Shown here one piece after another: positions 44,484 to 52,535 of a stretch of 64,000 bases of DNA. The notes beneath the pieces were generated by a model. That model ran no database searches. It saw only the letters and a list, made by a program, of their open reading frames with translations, and had not been told where the DNA came from. Made by a program: the position numbers and the translations under genes. Within the stretch, counting starts at the first letter, position 1. Each line of letters starts with the position of its first letter. Source of the stretch: JAJEAD01 sp964420925 (GTDB lineage: Bacteria > Pseudomonadota > Gammaproteobacteria > HK1); assembly GCA_964420925.1 (NCBI GenBank), contig CAYQVB010000064.1, forward strand, positions 1-64,000, in the 5' to 3' direction.

Positions 44484-45290
44484 GTGAATCGAGGAAACTT
44501 GGCGGCCAGCACCGGGCCCGCGTCTCCGGGTGACACCGAGCGTGCAGATTCGGCACCCGGCATCCCCTTCTTCTCGGTCAGAAACATCGTCAAGCGCTTC
44601 GGTGCCCTGATCGCACTCGATGGCGTCACCTTCGATCTGCGCAGGGGAGAGATACTGGGAATTGCAGGGCCGAACGGGGCCGGGAAAAGCACCCTGCTGA
44701 ACGTCTGCGGCGGCAGTCTTGCGCCCACCTCCGGAGAGATCGTTCTCGAGGGAGAACGGGTCGAGGGGCTCTCGCCCTACCGGATGTGTCACCGCGGGCT
44801 CGGACGGACCTTCCAGATCCCGCAGGTTTTCTCCTCGTTGAGCGTGGAGGAGAACATCACCGTCGGCCGCATGTTCGGCGGCGGCAAGACGGCGGGTGCG
44901 GCGGGCGACATCGTGCCCTTCCTCGTGGATGTCTGCGGCCTTGCCGCACGTCGACACGAGCCGGCGGGAAAAGTCAGCCTGATGGCCCGCAAGATGATCA
45001 TGCTTGCGGCCGTGTTGGCCGCCCGGCCGAAGCTGGTGTTCCTGGACGAGCCTCTGGCCGGCCTCAACAAGGAGGAAATCCAGGTATTCATGGACCTGAT
45101 CTCGAAGCTGCACGATGAAATGGACCTGACCTGCATAGTGGTCGAGCACAAGATACGTGCCCTGTCACAGCTTTCGGATCGGCTGATGGTCATTCACTTC
45201 GGACGCTGCATCTGCCTCGATGCGCCGGAGGTCGTGGTCAAGGATGCCCAGGTCGTCGATGTCTACCTGGGGACGGAGTTCGATGCTTGA
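44484..45290 (+). CDS. Branched-chain-type ABC ATPase (LivG type), atypical signature
   Basis: A 268-residue ATPase. Walker A is GPNGAGKST, Walker B KLVFLDEPLAGLN, the switch His lies in CIVVEHKI. The ABC signature position reads VSLMARKMIMLAAVLA, lacking the LSGGQ or LPLGQ consensus. It pairs with the next gene as a heterodimer, so one degenerate composite site is expected. The start is GTG 44484; the first 28 residues before FFSVRNIVKRF are non-conserved and a later start is possible. It overlaps the next gene by 8 bp. Confidence 0.85.
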   Translation: MNRGNLAASTGPASPGDTERADSAPGIPFFSVRNIVKRFGALIALDGVTFDLRRGEILGIAGPNGAGKSTLLNVCGGSLAPTSGEIVLEGERVEGLSPYRMCHRGLGRTFQIPQVFSSLSVEENITVGRMFGGGKTAGAAGDIVPFLVDVCGLAARRHEPAGKVSLMARKMIMLAAVLAARPKLVFLDEPLAGLNKEEIQVFMDLISKLHDEMDLTCIVVEHKIRALSQLSDRLMVIHFGRCICLDAPEVVVKDAQVVDVYLGTEFDA

Positions 45291-45981
45291 AGTGGATGAC
45301 ATCCACGTCTTCTACGATGATTTTCACGTTCTGCACTCGGTTTCCCTGCACGTAGGGCGTGGCGAGGCGGTTGGTCTGGTCGGCGCCAACGGTCACGGCA
45401 AGAGCACACTGCTCAAGGCCATCTGCGGTCTCATCCCCGTGCGCTCCGGGACCATCCGTTTCGACGGCGAGATCGTCAATCGGCTCGCAACGCCGGCCCG
45501 GGTTCGCAGGGGCATGGTCTACGTAGCGGAGGAACGCCACCTGTTTCCGGACATGACGGTCCTCGAGAACCTGCTGCTCGGCGCCTACCTGCCCCGGGCC
45601 CGGAAGGAGAAGGAGGCCAATCTGACGCTGGTCTTCGACTTGTATCCGAAACTTCGCGAACGTGAGCACCAGATGGCCAAGACCCTGAGTGGCGGCGAGG
45701 CGCAGATGCTGGCCCTGGGTCGCGGGCTCATGTCGGCAGCCCGATTCCTGGCCATCGACGAACCGTCCTTCGGACTCGCCCCGAACCTGGTCCACGACAT
45801 GCTCCGGACCATCCGCCGAGTGAACGAGATGGGCATCACCGTGCTCCTGGTGGAGCAGCACCTGGCGCAGCTCGGGCACGCCATCAGTCGGGTCTACCGG
45901 CTCGAGGAAGGGGAGATCGTCGGGGAGGCTGCGCTGGACGGCGCACGCAGGGAGCAGGCACCGCTTCCATCGCAGGCGTAG
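45283..45981 (+). CDS. Branched-chain-type ABC ATPase (LivF type)
   Basis: A 232-residue ATPase with Walker A GANGHGKST, a proper signature KTLSGGEAQMLALGRGLM, Walker B FLAIDEPSFGLAP and switch His in LLVEQHLAQLG. VYVAEERHLFPDMTVLENL is the LivF-type Q-loop region. Start ATG 45283 lies 8 bp inside the LivG-type gene. It supplies the canonical half of the ATPase pair. Confidence 0.93.
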   Translation: MLEVDDIHVFYDDFHVLHSVSLHVGRGEAVGLVGANGHGKSTLLKAICGLIPVRSGTIRFDGEIVNRLATPARVRRGMVYVAEERHLFPDMTVLENLLLGAYLPRARKEKEANLTLVFDLYPKLREREHQMAKTLSGGEAQMLALGRGLMSAARFLAIDEPSFGLAPNLVHDMLRTIRRVNEMGITVLLVEQHLAQLGHAISRVYRLEEGEIVGEAALDGARREQAPLPSQA

Positions 45982-45986
45982 ACGGC

Positions 45987-46856
45987 ATGCAGTATGTCGA
46001 AGTGCTGATCAGCGGCGTCGCCCAGGGAGCCGTCTACTGCGTGTTCGCCATGGGCCTTTCCCTCGTTTACGGCACGGCCAGGGTGCTCAACTTCGCCCAC
46101 GGGTCCTTCTTCATGGTCGGTGCCTACATTGCGTGGGTCCTGTCCGAAGGCTACTTCGGGCTCAACTACGCGGCCACCCTCGCCGTCCTGATCCCGGTGC
46201 TGTTCCTGATGGGCGTGCTCCTGGAACGCGCCGTCATCCGGCCGCTGCGCTGGGGGAAAAACTGGAAGATGACCACCATGATGGTCACGCTCGGTCTCGC
46301 GTTCATGATCGACAACCTGAATCTCATTGTCTTCGGACCGCAGAACAAGCTGCTTGCGCCCTTCTTCGAGGGCAGCTTCACGGTTTTCGGACTCGCATTT
46401 TCCTATCAGACCTTCCTCGTGTTCTTCGCGGCCCTGATCGTCGTCGTCTGCCTGGAGCTGTTCCTCCACCGGACCAGGATGGGGAACGCCATGCGCGCGG
46501 TATCCCAGGACATGGACGGCGCGTCGATGGTCGGCATCAACGTCAACCAGGTATTCAGCTACACGTTCGGGCTCTCGGTCGTCCTGGCGGGCATCGCCGG
46601 TGTCATGCTCGCGCCGGTCTATCTCATTTCGCCGCTTGGCGGCTGGGCTCCTTTCCTGAAGGCCTTCGTCATCGTGGTCTTCGGCGGCCTCGGCAGCACC
46701 CGGGGCGTTCTCTATGCGGCGTTCATCCTCGGGATCATCGAGGCGTTCGTGATTTTCGAGGTGGGAGCCACCTGGACGATGCCGGTGTGGTTGCTGACGC
46801 TGCTCGTGGTGCTGATGTTCCGGCCGCAGGGCCTGCTCGGGGTGTGGGCGAAGTAG
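45987..46856 (+). CDS. Branched-chain-type ABC permease (LivH type)
   Basis: A 289-residue permease with about eight helices. The N-terminus SGVAQGAVYCVFAMGLSLVY and the LNFAHGSFFMVGAYIAWVL block are LivH/UrtB hallmarks; RAVSQDMDGASMVGINVNQV is the cytoplasmic coupling loop. It starts 5 bp after the ATPase gene. Confidence 0.93.
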   Translation: MQYVEVLISGVAQGAVYCVFAMGLSLVYGTARVLNFAHGSFFMVGAYIAWVLSEGYFGLNYAATLAVLIPVLFLMGVLLERAVIRPLRWGKNWKMTTMMVTLGLAFMIDNLNLIVFGPQNKLLAPFFEGSFTVFGLAFSYQTFLVFFAALIVVVCLELFLHRTRMGNAMRAVSQDMDGASMVGINVNQVFSYTFGLSVVLAGIAGVMLAPVYLISPLGGWAPFLKAFVIVVFGGLGSTRGVLYAAFILGIIEAFVIFEVGATWTMPVWLLTLLVVLMFRPQGLLGVWAK

Positions 46857-46871
46857 GGGACGGATGGCAGG

Positions 46872-47834
46872 GTGAGCGGCCGGCTTCAATTCTGGACGGG
46901 CATCGCGGCTTTCGGGTTGGCTGGATTCTTCCTCGGAGAGAGCTACCTGTACCACACGCTGATCCTGTTCTTCATCTGGACCATCGTGGTCGTGGGATGG
47001 GATCTGCTTCTCGGGTACGTGGGAATCTTCAGCTTCGCCCAGCTCGTGTTCTTCGCGGCCGGCGCCTATGCGACGGGGATGCTCTCGATCAGCCTGGGCG
47101 TTCCGTCAGTGGCGGCGCTGGTGCTGGGCGGAGCGACGGTGGGCCTCATCGGGATCCTGATCGGCCTGCCCTGCCTCAGGCTTCGGGGCGAGTACGTCGC
47201 CCTGTTCACCTTTGCCGTCCACCTCGCGCTGCCGTCGATCCTGATCCAGGGCCGCGCCCTCGGCACCGGCGGCTCCACCGGCCTGATGGGGATCCCACCC
47301 ATGGATGTCTTCGGCAAGACCCTGTACACCGTCGACAAGCTCCCCTGGTACTTCCTGACGCTCGCCATCGCCGCCCTCGCCGTCTACGCCGTCTACTTCG
47401 TGATAGTCCCGGGTCGTCTGGGAAAGGCTTTCATCATGCTGAGGGACTCGGAGGAGTTCGCGAAGTCCCTGGGCGTCAACGACTACAAGTACAAGCTGAT
47501 TGCCTTCACGATCTCGGCATTCATGACCGGCATCGCGGGCGGGCTGTACGGCCAGTACCTTGGGGTGGTGACGCCGAAAATCCTGGGCAACGAGCTCTTC
47601 CTCATGGCGATGCTGATGTTGTCGGTGGGCGGCCTGGGCCGCTTCCCCGGAGTGATCCTCGGCGCGTTCATCATCACGGTAGGCAACGAGGTCTTGCGCG
47701 ACGCCGGCCAACTCCGCCTCCTGGCGCTCGGAGTATGCGTCGTGCTTTCGATCCTGCTCATGCCCAACGGCATAATCCACCTGAGTGGACGCGGTTTGAA
47801 ACACCGGTTCAACTGGTTCCAAGGCTGGCGTTAG
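46872..47834 (+). CDS. Branched-chain-type ABC permease (LivM type)
   Basis: A 320-residue permease starting at GTG. VGWDLLLGYVGIFSFAQLVF and a following Gly/Ala/Tyr-rich helix match LivM/UrtC, RGEYVALFTFAVHLALPSIL lies mid-protein, and LRDSEEFAKSLGVNDYKYKL is the coupling loop. The final amidase starts 4 bp after its stop, so it is part of the same operon. Confidence 0.93.
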   Translation: MSGRLQFWTGIAAFGLAGFFLGESYLYHTLILFFIWTIVVVGWDLLLGYVGIFSFAQLVFFAAGAYATGMLSISLGVPSVAALVLGGATVGLIGILIGLPCLRLRGEYVALFTFAVHLALPSILIQGRALGTGGSTGLMGIPPMDVFGKTLYTVDKLPWYFLTLAIAALAVYAVYFVIVPGRLGKAFIMLRDSEEFAKSLGVNDYKYKLIAFTISAFMTGIAGGLYGQYLGVVTPKILGNELFLMAMLMLSVGGLGRFPGVILGAFIITVGNEVLRDAGQLRLLALGVCVVLSILLMPNGIIHLSGRGLKHRFNWFQGWR

Positions 47835-47838
47835 AGGG

Positions 47839-49254
47839 ATGGACTCACACTCCGCAAGTGGCGGCTCGGCGTCGGCGCTGGCCCGGAGCATCGCCCGGGG
47901 CGAGCGCTCTTCGCTCGAGGTCGTCGACGCCGCCTTCGAGCGTATCGCGGCGGTGCAGGGAACGCTGAACCCGTTCTGCTTCCTCTACGAGGAGGAGGCC
48001 CGGGATCTCGCCCGCGAGGCCGATGCCATGGTCGCGGTCGGCGCTGTCCTCCCGCCCCTGCACGGAGTACCCGTCGCCATCAAGGACTTCACCCCGCTCG
48101 CGGGCAAGCGTACGACCCGGGGATCCTACGCATTCGAGCACTGGGTTCCGGACCGCGATCCGGTGATCGTGCAACGTCTCCGGGCCGCCGGCGCGATCAT
48201 CGTCGCGAGGACCACCACCCCGGAGTTCGCGTTCTCGAGCTTCACCGAGAGCCCGCTCTGGGGCATCACCCGCAACCCCTGGAACCCGGCGCGCACCCCG
48301 GGCGGCTCGTCGGGTGGCTCCGCGGTGGCGGTGTCGACGGGCTGCGTCCCGCTCGCGGAGGGCACCGACATGGGAGGCTCGGTGCGGATCCCCGCGGCGC
48401 TGTGCGGGGTGGTGGGATTGAAGCCGAGCCTCGGTCGGATCCCGATGGACATCCTGCCAACCGCCTTCGATTCCATCTCCCATTTCGGGCCGCTGGCGCG
48501 CACCGTCGAAGACGCCGCGCTCTTCCTCTCCGTCACCCAGGGCGCACACGACGCGGACATCCGATCGCTTGGAGATTCGCCCGACTACCGCGACCTCCAG
48601 CCGGACTCCCTCGAGGGGAAGCGCATCGCCCTCTCGACTGACCTCGGCTTCTACGCAGTCGACCGCGAGGTCGAGGCGAACACCCGGGCTGCGGCCGACA
48701 TGCTCGACGAGCTCGGCGCGCAAGTGGAGGAGGTCGACCTCGGCTGGAGCCGGCGGGTAGTGGACGCATGGTTCGCGTACTGGGGCGTGTTCCTGGCGGC
48801 CTCCTTCGGCGACTTGCGCGAAGAGCACGAGTCACGCATGGACCCGGACGTGTTGCGGCTGATGGCCGACGGTGACCGGATGAGCGCGGTCGAGTTCAAG
48901 CGCCTGGAGTTCGTCTTCACCGAGCAGTGGAAGGAGCTCGCCGCCGCCTTCGAGGTGTTCGATGCTCTGATCTGCCCCACCATGGCGCTGCCCGCTCCCG
49001 CAGTCGGGCGAGACGACAGCGACTTCGGCTGGGATGACGAATTCGGACGCTTGCACGGGCTCGACATGACCTGCCCCTTCAACAACGTCGCCCCCTGCCC
49101 CGCCCTCAGCGTCCCGTCCGGTTTCACCCGCGACGGTCTGCCCACCGGCCTGCAGATCGTGGGCCGCCGCCACGACGACCGGGGGGTGCTGGAGATCGGA
49201 GCCGCGCTCGAGCCCCTGATCGGCTGGCCGGAGTGGCGGCCACCCCTTGGATAG
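47839..49254 (+). CDS. Amidase-signature hydrolase of the transporter operon
   Basis: A 471-residue GatA-family enzyme. The triad is Lys in VPVAIKDFTPLAGK, cis-Ser in TPGGSSGGSAVAVSTG, and nucleophile Ser in GTDMGGSVRIPAALCGV. It starts 4 bp after the LivM-type gene with AGAGGG as ribosome site. Co-transcription with an amino-acid/urea-class importer indicates that the imported solute, or its breakdown product, is an amide. It is distinct from the amidase at 18359 and only moderately similar by eye. Confidence 0.9.
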   Translation: MDSHSASGGSASALARSIARGERSSLEVVDAAFERIAAVQGTLNPFCFLYEEEARDLAREADAMVAVGAVLPPLHGVPVAIKDFTPLAGKRTTRGSYAFEHWVPDRDPVIVQRLRAAGAIIVARTTTPEFAFSSFTESPLWGITRNPWNPARTPGGSSGGSAVAVSTGCVPLAEGTDMGGSVRIPAALCGVVGLKPSLGRIPMDILPTAFDSISHFGPLARTVEDAALFLSVTQGAHDADIRSLGDSPDYRDLQPDSLEGKRIALSTDLGFYAVDREVEANTRAAADMLDELGAQVEEVDLGWSRRVVDAWFAYWGVFLAASFGDLREEHESRMDPDVLRLMADGDRMSAVEFKRLEFVFTEQWKELAAAFEVFDALICPTMALPAPAVGRDDSDFGWDDEFGRLHGLDMTCPFNNVAPCPALSVPSGFTRDGLPTGLQIVGRRHDDRGVLEIGAALEPLIGWPEWRPPLG

Positions 49255-49392
49255 TCTGGAACCGGTGGGAACCGGGCCACCGAAAACCGAGGCCGTCGCC
49301 ATTCGCATCGTGCCTGCCACCGTTGCCGCACTCGCCGGGCGAGGCGTAGCGCCGCGCGACGCCAGTCTCGCGATCGGCCTGGAGATGGATAA

Positions 49393-49404
49393 GTGAGCGC
49401 TCAC
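49393..49404. promoter_or_regulatory. Perfect palindrome, TetR-like operator candidate
   Basis: GTGAGCGCTCAC, extended by A and T at 49392 and 49405 to a 14-bp perfect dyad AGTGAGCGCTCACT. It is in the 198-bp gap before the N-formylglutamate-amidohydrolase-like gene, 48 bp upstream of its start. The sequence resembles operators of TetR-family repressors. No such regulator is encoded in the window. Confidence 0.5.
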
Positions 49405-49452
49405 TGACATCATGCTTCATCGGAGATATCCCCGCAGAATCGGGGCCTTGGC

Positions 49453-50325
49453 GTGCCCGTGATCCCTTCACAGCGCATCGAAGGGGTGCTCGAGGTGCAC
49501 GCGCCCAAGGGAGAGGCGGCACCGCTGGTTGTCGACTCCCCGCACAGCGGCGAGGTCTGCCCGGCGGGATTCGACCCTCGCCTCGCCGAGCGCTGGCGCA
49601 CGAGCGCGGACGCCTTCGTCGACGAGCTTTTTGCGAGCGCGCCCCGGCACGGCGGCACGCTGCTGCGGGCCTTGTTCCCGCGCGCCTTCATCGACGTGAA
49701 CCGCTCCCCACTCGACCTCGACGAGGCCATCCTGGAGGAAGCGTGGCCGGAACCCCTCGCGCCGAGTGACAAGGCCCGGCTGGGGATAGGGCTGATCGCG
49801 AGCCGCGACGCCGAGGGGCCGCTGTACGAACGCAAGCTCAGCGCCAGCGAGGTGCGCCGTCGCCTGGATTCCTACTACTGGCCCTACCACCGTACGCTGC
49901 GCCGGCTCCTGGACGCGGCGTACCGCGGCGCGGGGGCGGTCTACCACCTCGACTGCCACTCCATGAAAGCGCCGGCATTGGTCAGGACCTCGTCGAGAAG
50001 CCTCGACTTCTGCCTCGGCGACCGCGACGGAAGCAGCGCGGAGCGAGAGTTCACCCGCTTCGTCTCGGAAGCCATCCGAGACATGGGATATCACGTGGAG
50101 GTCAACGATCCCTACAAGGGGGTGGAGCTGGTGCGCCGCTACTCCGATCCCGCGAGGGGGAGACACAGCGTGCAGATCGAGGTGAACCGCGCCCTCTACA
50201 TGGATCAGCGACGGGTGACCCGACACGAAGGATTCGTGCGCCTTCGTGCGGACATGGACCGGCTGATCGCTCGAGTCGCCGCCTACGCGCGCGGGCGGAG
50301 GGCCTTCGCCGACGCGGCGGAGTGA
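49453..50325 (+). CDS. N-formylglutamate amidohydrolase-family protein
   Basis: A 290-residue PF05013-type hydrolase. PLVVDSPHSGEVCPAGFDP is the N-terminal metal-binding block (His); FPRAFIDVNRSPLDLDE, AVYHLDCHSMKAPA and SVQIEVNRALYMDQ follow, with the His, Glu and Asp residues expected. The best-known member, HutG, releases formate from N-formylglutamate at the end of histidine breakdown; other members take other N-acyl amino acids. Start GTG 49453. Its 3' end overlaps the convergent histidine-kinase gene by 43 bp. Confidence 0.85.
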   Translation: MPVIPSQRIEGVLEVHAPKGEAAPLVVDSPHSGEVCPAGFDPRLAERWRTSADAFVDELFASAPRHGGTLLRALFPRAFIDVNRSPLDLDEAILEEAWPEPLAPSDKARLGIGLIASRDAEGPLYERKLSASEVRRRLDSYYWPYHRTLRRLLDAAYRGAGAVYHLDCHSMKAPALVRTSSRSLDFCLGDRDGSSAEREFTRFVSEAIRDMGYHVEVNDPYKGVELVRRYSDPARGRHSVQIEVNRALYMDQRRVTRHEGFVRLRADMDRLIARVAAYARGRRAFADAAE

Positions 50326-51740
50326 GGGAAACGCCACTCCACCACGAGGCCGTGGCCGTCGCCGCCGAGCACGAGTTCCGCTCGGTGGAGCCGCGCGACG
50401 GCATCGGCCAGACTCAAGCCCAGCCCGCTGCCCGCGGTCGTGCGACTGCTCTCGCCCCGGTAGAAACGACGCATCACCGCATCGCGCTCGCCCTCCGGAA
50501 TGCCGGGACCGGTGTCCGAAACCCGGACCCGGGCTCCCTCCCCCGGACGCTGGTCGAGCCGCAACGTAATGGCGCCGCCCTCGGGGGAGTACTTGATCGC
50601 GTTGTCGAGCAGGTTGGCGAAAGCCTGCACGAGCAGATCACGGTCACCCGGCACCCGCGCCCGCGGAGGCAGATCCACCTCGATGCGCTGGTTCTTCTCC
50701 TGCGCGGCGGGCTCATAGAGCTCGGCGAGATCGCGCAGCAGGACCGTCATGTCCACCTCGCCGAATCCGGAGCGCAGAGTCCCGGACTCGATTCGGGCGA
50801 TGCGCAGCAGCGCGTTGAAGGTGGCGAGGAGGCGATCCGCCTCTTCGATCGCGGCGTCGACCTCGGCCGCCGCATCCGCGCCGGGACGCGCCCGCAGGGT
50901 CTCGAGCTGATTGCGCAGCCGGCCAAGCGGCGTGCGCAGATCGTGGGCGATGTTGTCGGTCACCTGACGGACCTCGTCCATCGACGCCGCCATCCGGTCG
51001 AGCATCTCGTTCAGGTGGGCGGCGAGCTGGTCGAAGTCGTCGTGGCTGCCGTCGCGCGGAATCCGCCGGGAGAGATCGCCGCGCATGATCTCGAGTCCGG
51101 TGCGGTGTATGGCCTCGACACGCCGCGCCGTGCTGCGCGACATCAGGGCGCCGCCTGCCAGCGCGAGCAACGCGGTGAGTCCCAGGCCCCAGGCGAGCGT
51201 GCGCGTGATCAGGCGCTTGGTCCGGGTGAGGGCGCGCACATCGCGGCCGACCAGGAGGTGAAACTCGCCACGCAGAGTGAAAGTGCGCGCGAGAGCGAGC
51301 TGCACGACATCCCTCTTGCGGACCTGAAACTCGAGCCAGTCGTCCTCTCCGCTCGGGTTGCGGGGCCATCCTCCCTCGAGGTTGCCGACGAAACGCCGGA
51401 AGGCGGGATCGACGAGCAGGTAGATCGAAGACTCGCTGGGAAGGCGCTCCTCGATCAGCGCGACGAGGCCGGGGATGCCGGTCGTGCGGTAGCGCTCGGC
51501 GAAGGTGCCGATCTCGGCCTCGATCGCGGCCTTCGTCTGGCGCGTCATGTACCCCGCGGTGGACCAGTAGATGAAGGCCAGGAGCAGCAGCGCCGATGCT
51601 CCGAAGAGCGCTACATAGACGAGCGCGAGGCGGAAGGTCGAGCTGCGAAGGAATCGCAGGTCCGGCCTGGGCGCTCGTGGCGAAGCGTCCCCTTCCCGGG
51701 CCAGCGCGACCTCCGCCGATTCGGTGGAGGATTGGGGCAT
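50283..51740 (-). CDS. Two-component sensor histidine kinase
   Basis: A 485-residue membrane sensor. Two transmembrane helices (about 36-56 and 185-205) flank a periplasmic domain of around 125 residues; a HAMP linker follows (MSRSTARRVEAIHRTGLEIM). The H-box is NIAHDLRTPLGRLRNQ, the N-box LLDNAIKYSPEGG, then VRVSDTGPGIPEGE and GSGLGLSLADAVA. It shares one base with the upstream response-regulator stop (TGATG), hence translational coupling. Being beside a DegP-type protease, it may sense envelope stress. Confidence 0.92.
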   Translation of the reverse strand: MPQSSTESAEVALAREGDASPRAPRPDLRFLRSSTFRLALVYVALFGASALLLLAFIYWSTAGYMTRQTKAAIEAEIGTFAERYRTTGIPGLVALIEERLPSESSIYLLVDPAFRRFVGNLEGGWPRNPSGEDDWLEFQVRKRDVVQLALARTFTLRGEFHLLVGRDVRALTRTKRLITRTLAWGLGLTALLALAGGALMSRSTARRVEAIHRTGLEIMRGDLSRRIPRDGSHDDFDQLAAHLNEMLDRMAASMDEVRQVTDNIAHDLRTPLGRLRNQLETLRARPGADAAAEVDAAIEEADRLLATFNALLRIARIESGTLRSGFGEVDMTVLLRDLAELYEPAAQEKNQRIEVDLPPRARVPGDRDLLVQAFANLLDNAIKYSPEGGAITLRLDQRPGEGARVRVSDTGPGIPEGERDAVMRRFYRGESSRTTAGSGLGLSLADAVARLHRAELVLGGDGHGLVVEWRFPHSAASAKALRPRA

Positions 51741-52420
51741 CAGTCCGGCGCCGCGCTCAGCCGGTAGCCGGCGCCGCGCACCGTGTGCAGCAGAGGGCGC
51801 TCGAAGCCACGGTCGATCTTGCTGCGCAGTCGGCTCACATGCACGTCGATGACGTTGGTCTGCGGATCGAAATGATACTCCCACACTCCTTCGAGCAGCA
51901 TGGTGCGGGTCACCACCTGGCCCGCCCGGCGCATCAGGAACTCGAGCAGACGAAACTCTCGCGGCTGCAGGCGGATGGGGATGCCGGCGCGCTTGACGCT
52001 GCGGGTCAGGAGGTCCATCTCGAGATCCGCGAGCTGAAGGTGGGTGGCGGCGGAGTCGCGCTCTCTCCTGCGCAGGAGCGCCTCCAGGCGCGCCAGCAGC
52101 TCGGCGAACGCAAAGGGCTTGCTCAGGTAGTCGTCACCTCCGGACCTGAGTCCCGCCACCCGGTCGTCGACCTCCCCGAGCGCGCTCAGGATGAGTACCG
52201 GAAGATTCTGCTCGGCCGCCCGAAGGGCCTGCACGAGCGCGAGGCCGTCGAGCTTGGGCAGCATGCGATCCACCACCGCGGCGTCGTAGTCGCCCTCGAT
52301 CGCCATGAAGAGCCCCGAACGCCCATCGCCCGCCTCGTCCACCGTGTATCCGCTCTCGCGCAGCCCCTTGGCGATGTAGGCGCGGGTGTCGGGATCGTCT
52401 TCGATGACCAGGATGTGCAT
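51740..52420 (-). CDS. OmpR/PhoB-family response regulator
   Basis: A 226-residue regulator. The receiver has the acidic pair in ILVIEDDPDTRAYIAKG, phospho-acceptor Asp in YDAAVVDRMLPKLDG, Ser/Thr in VLILSALGEVDDR and Lys in DYLSKPFAFAELL. The C-terminal winged helix (PREFRLLEFLMRRAGQVVTR then VHVSRLRSKID) binds DNA. It is upstream of the kinase in the same operon and close to degQ on the same strand. Confidence 0.95.
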   Translation of the reverse strand: MHILVIEDDPDTRAYIAKGLRESGYTVDEAGDGRSGLFMAIEGDYDAAVVDRMLPKLDGLALVQALRAAEQNLPVLILSALGEVDDRVAGLRSGGDDYLSKPFAFAELLARLEALLRRRERDSAATHLQLADLEMDLLTRSVKRAGIPIRLQPREFRLLEFLMRRAGQVVTRTMLLEGVWEYHFDPQTNVIDVHVSRLRSKIDRGFERPLLHTVRGAGYRLSAAPD

Positions 52421-52535
52421 GGCGGACGAGAGATCGACGCTCAGTCGGGCGCAGGAGAGCAAAGCTCCTCTCCTGCGCCCCATTCACTCGGCGGCGGCAT
52501 CCGCGTGCGGTCCCGCCCCGAGCAGGTAGTAGAGC

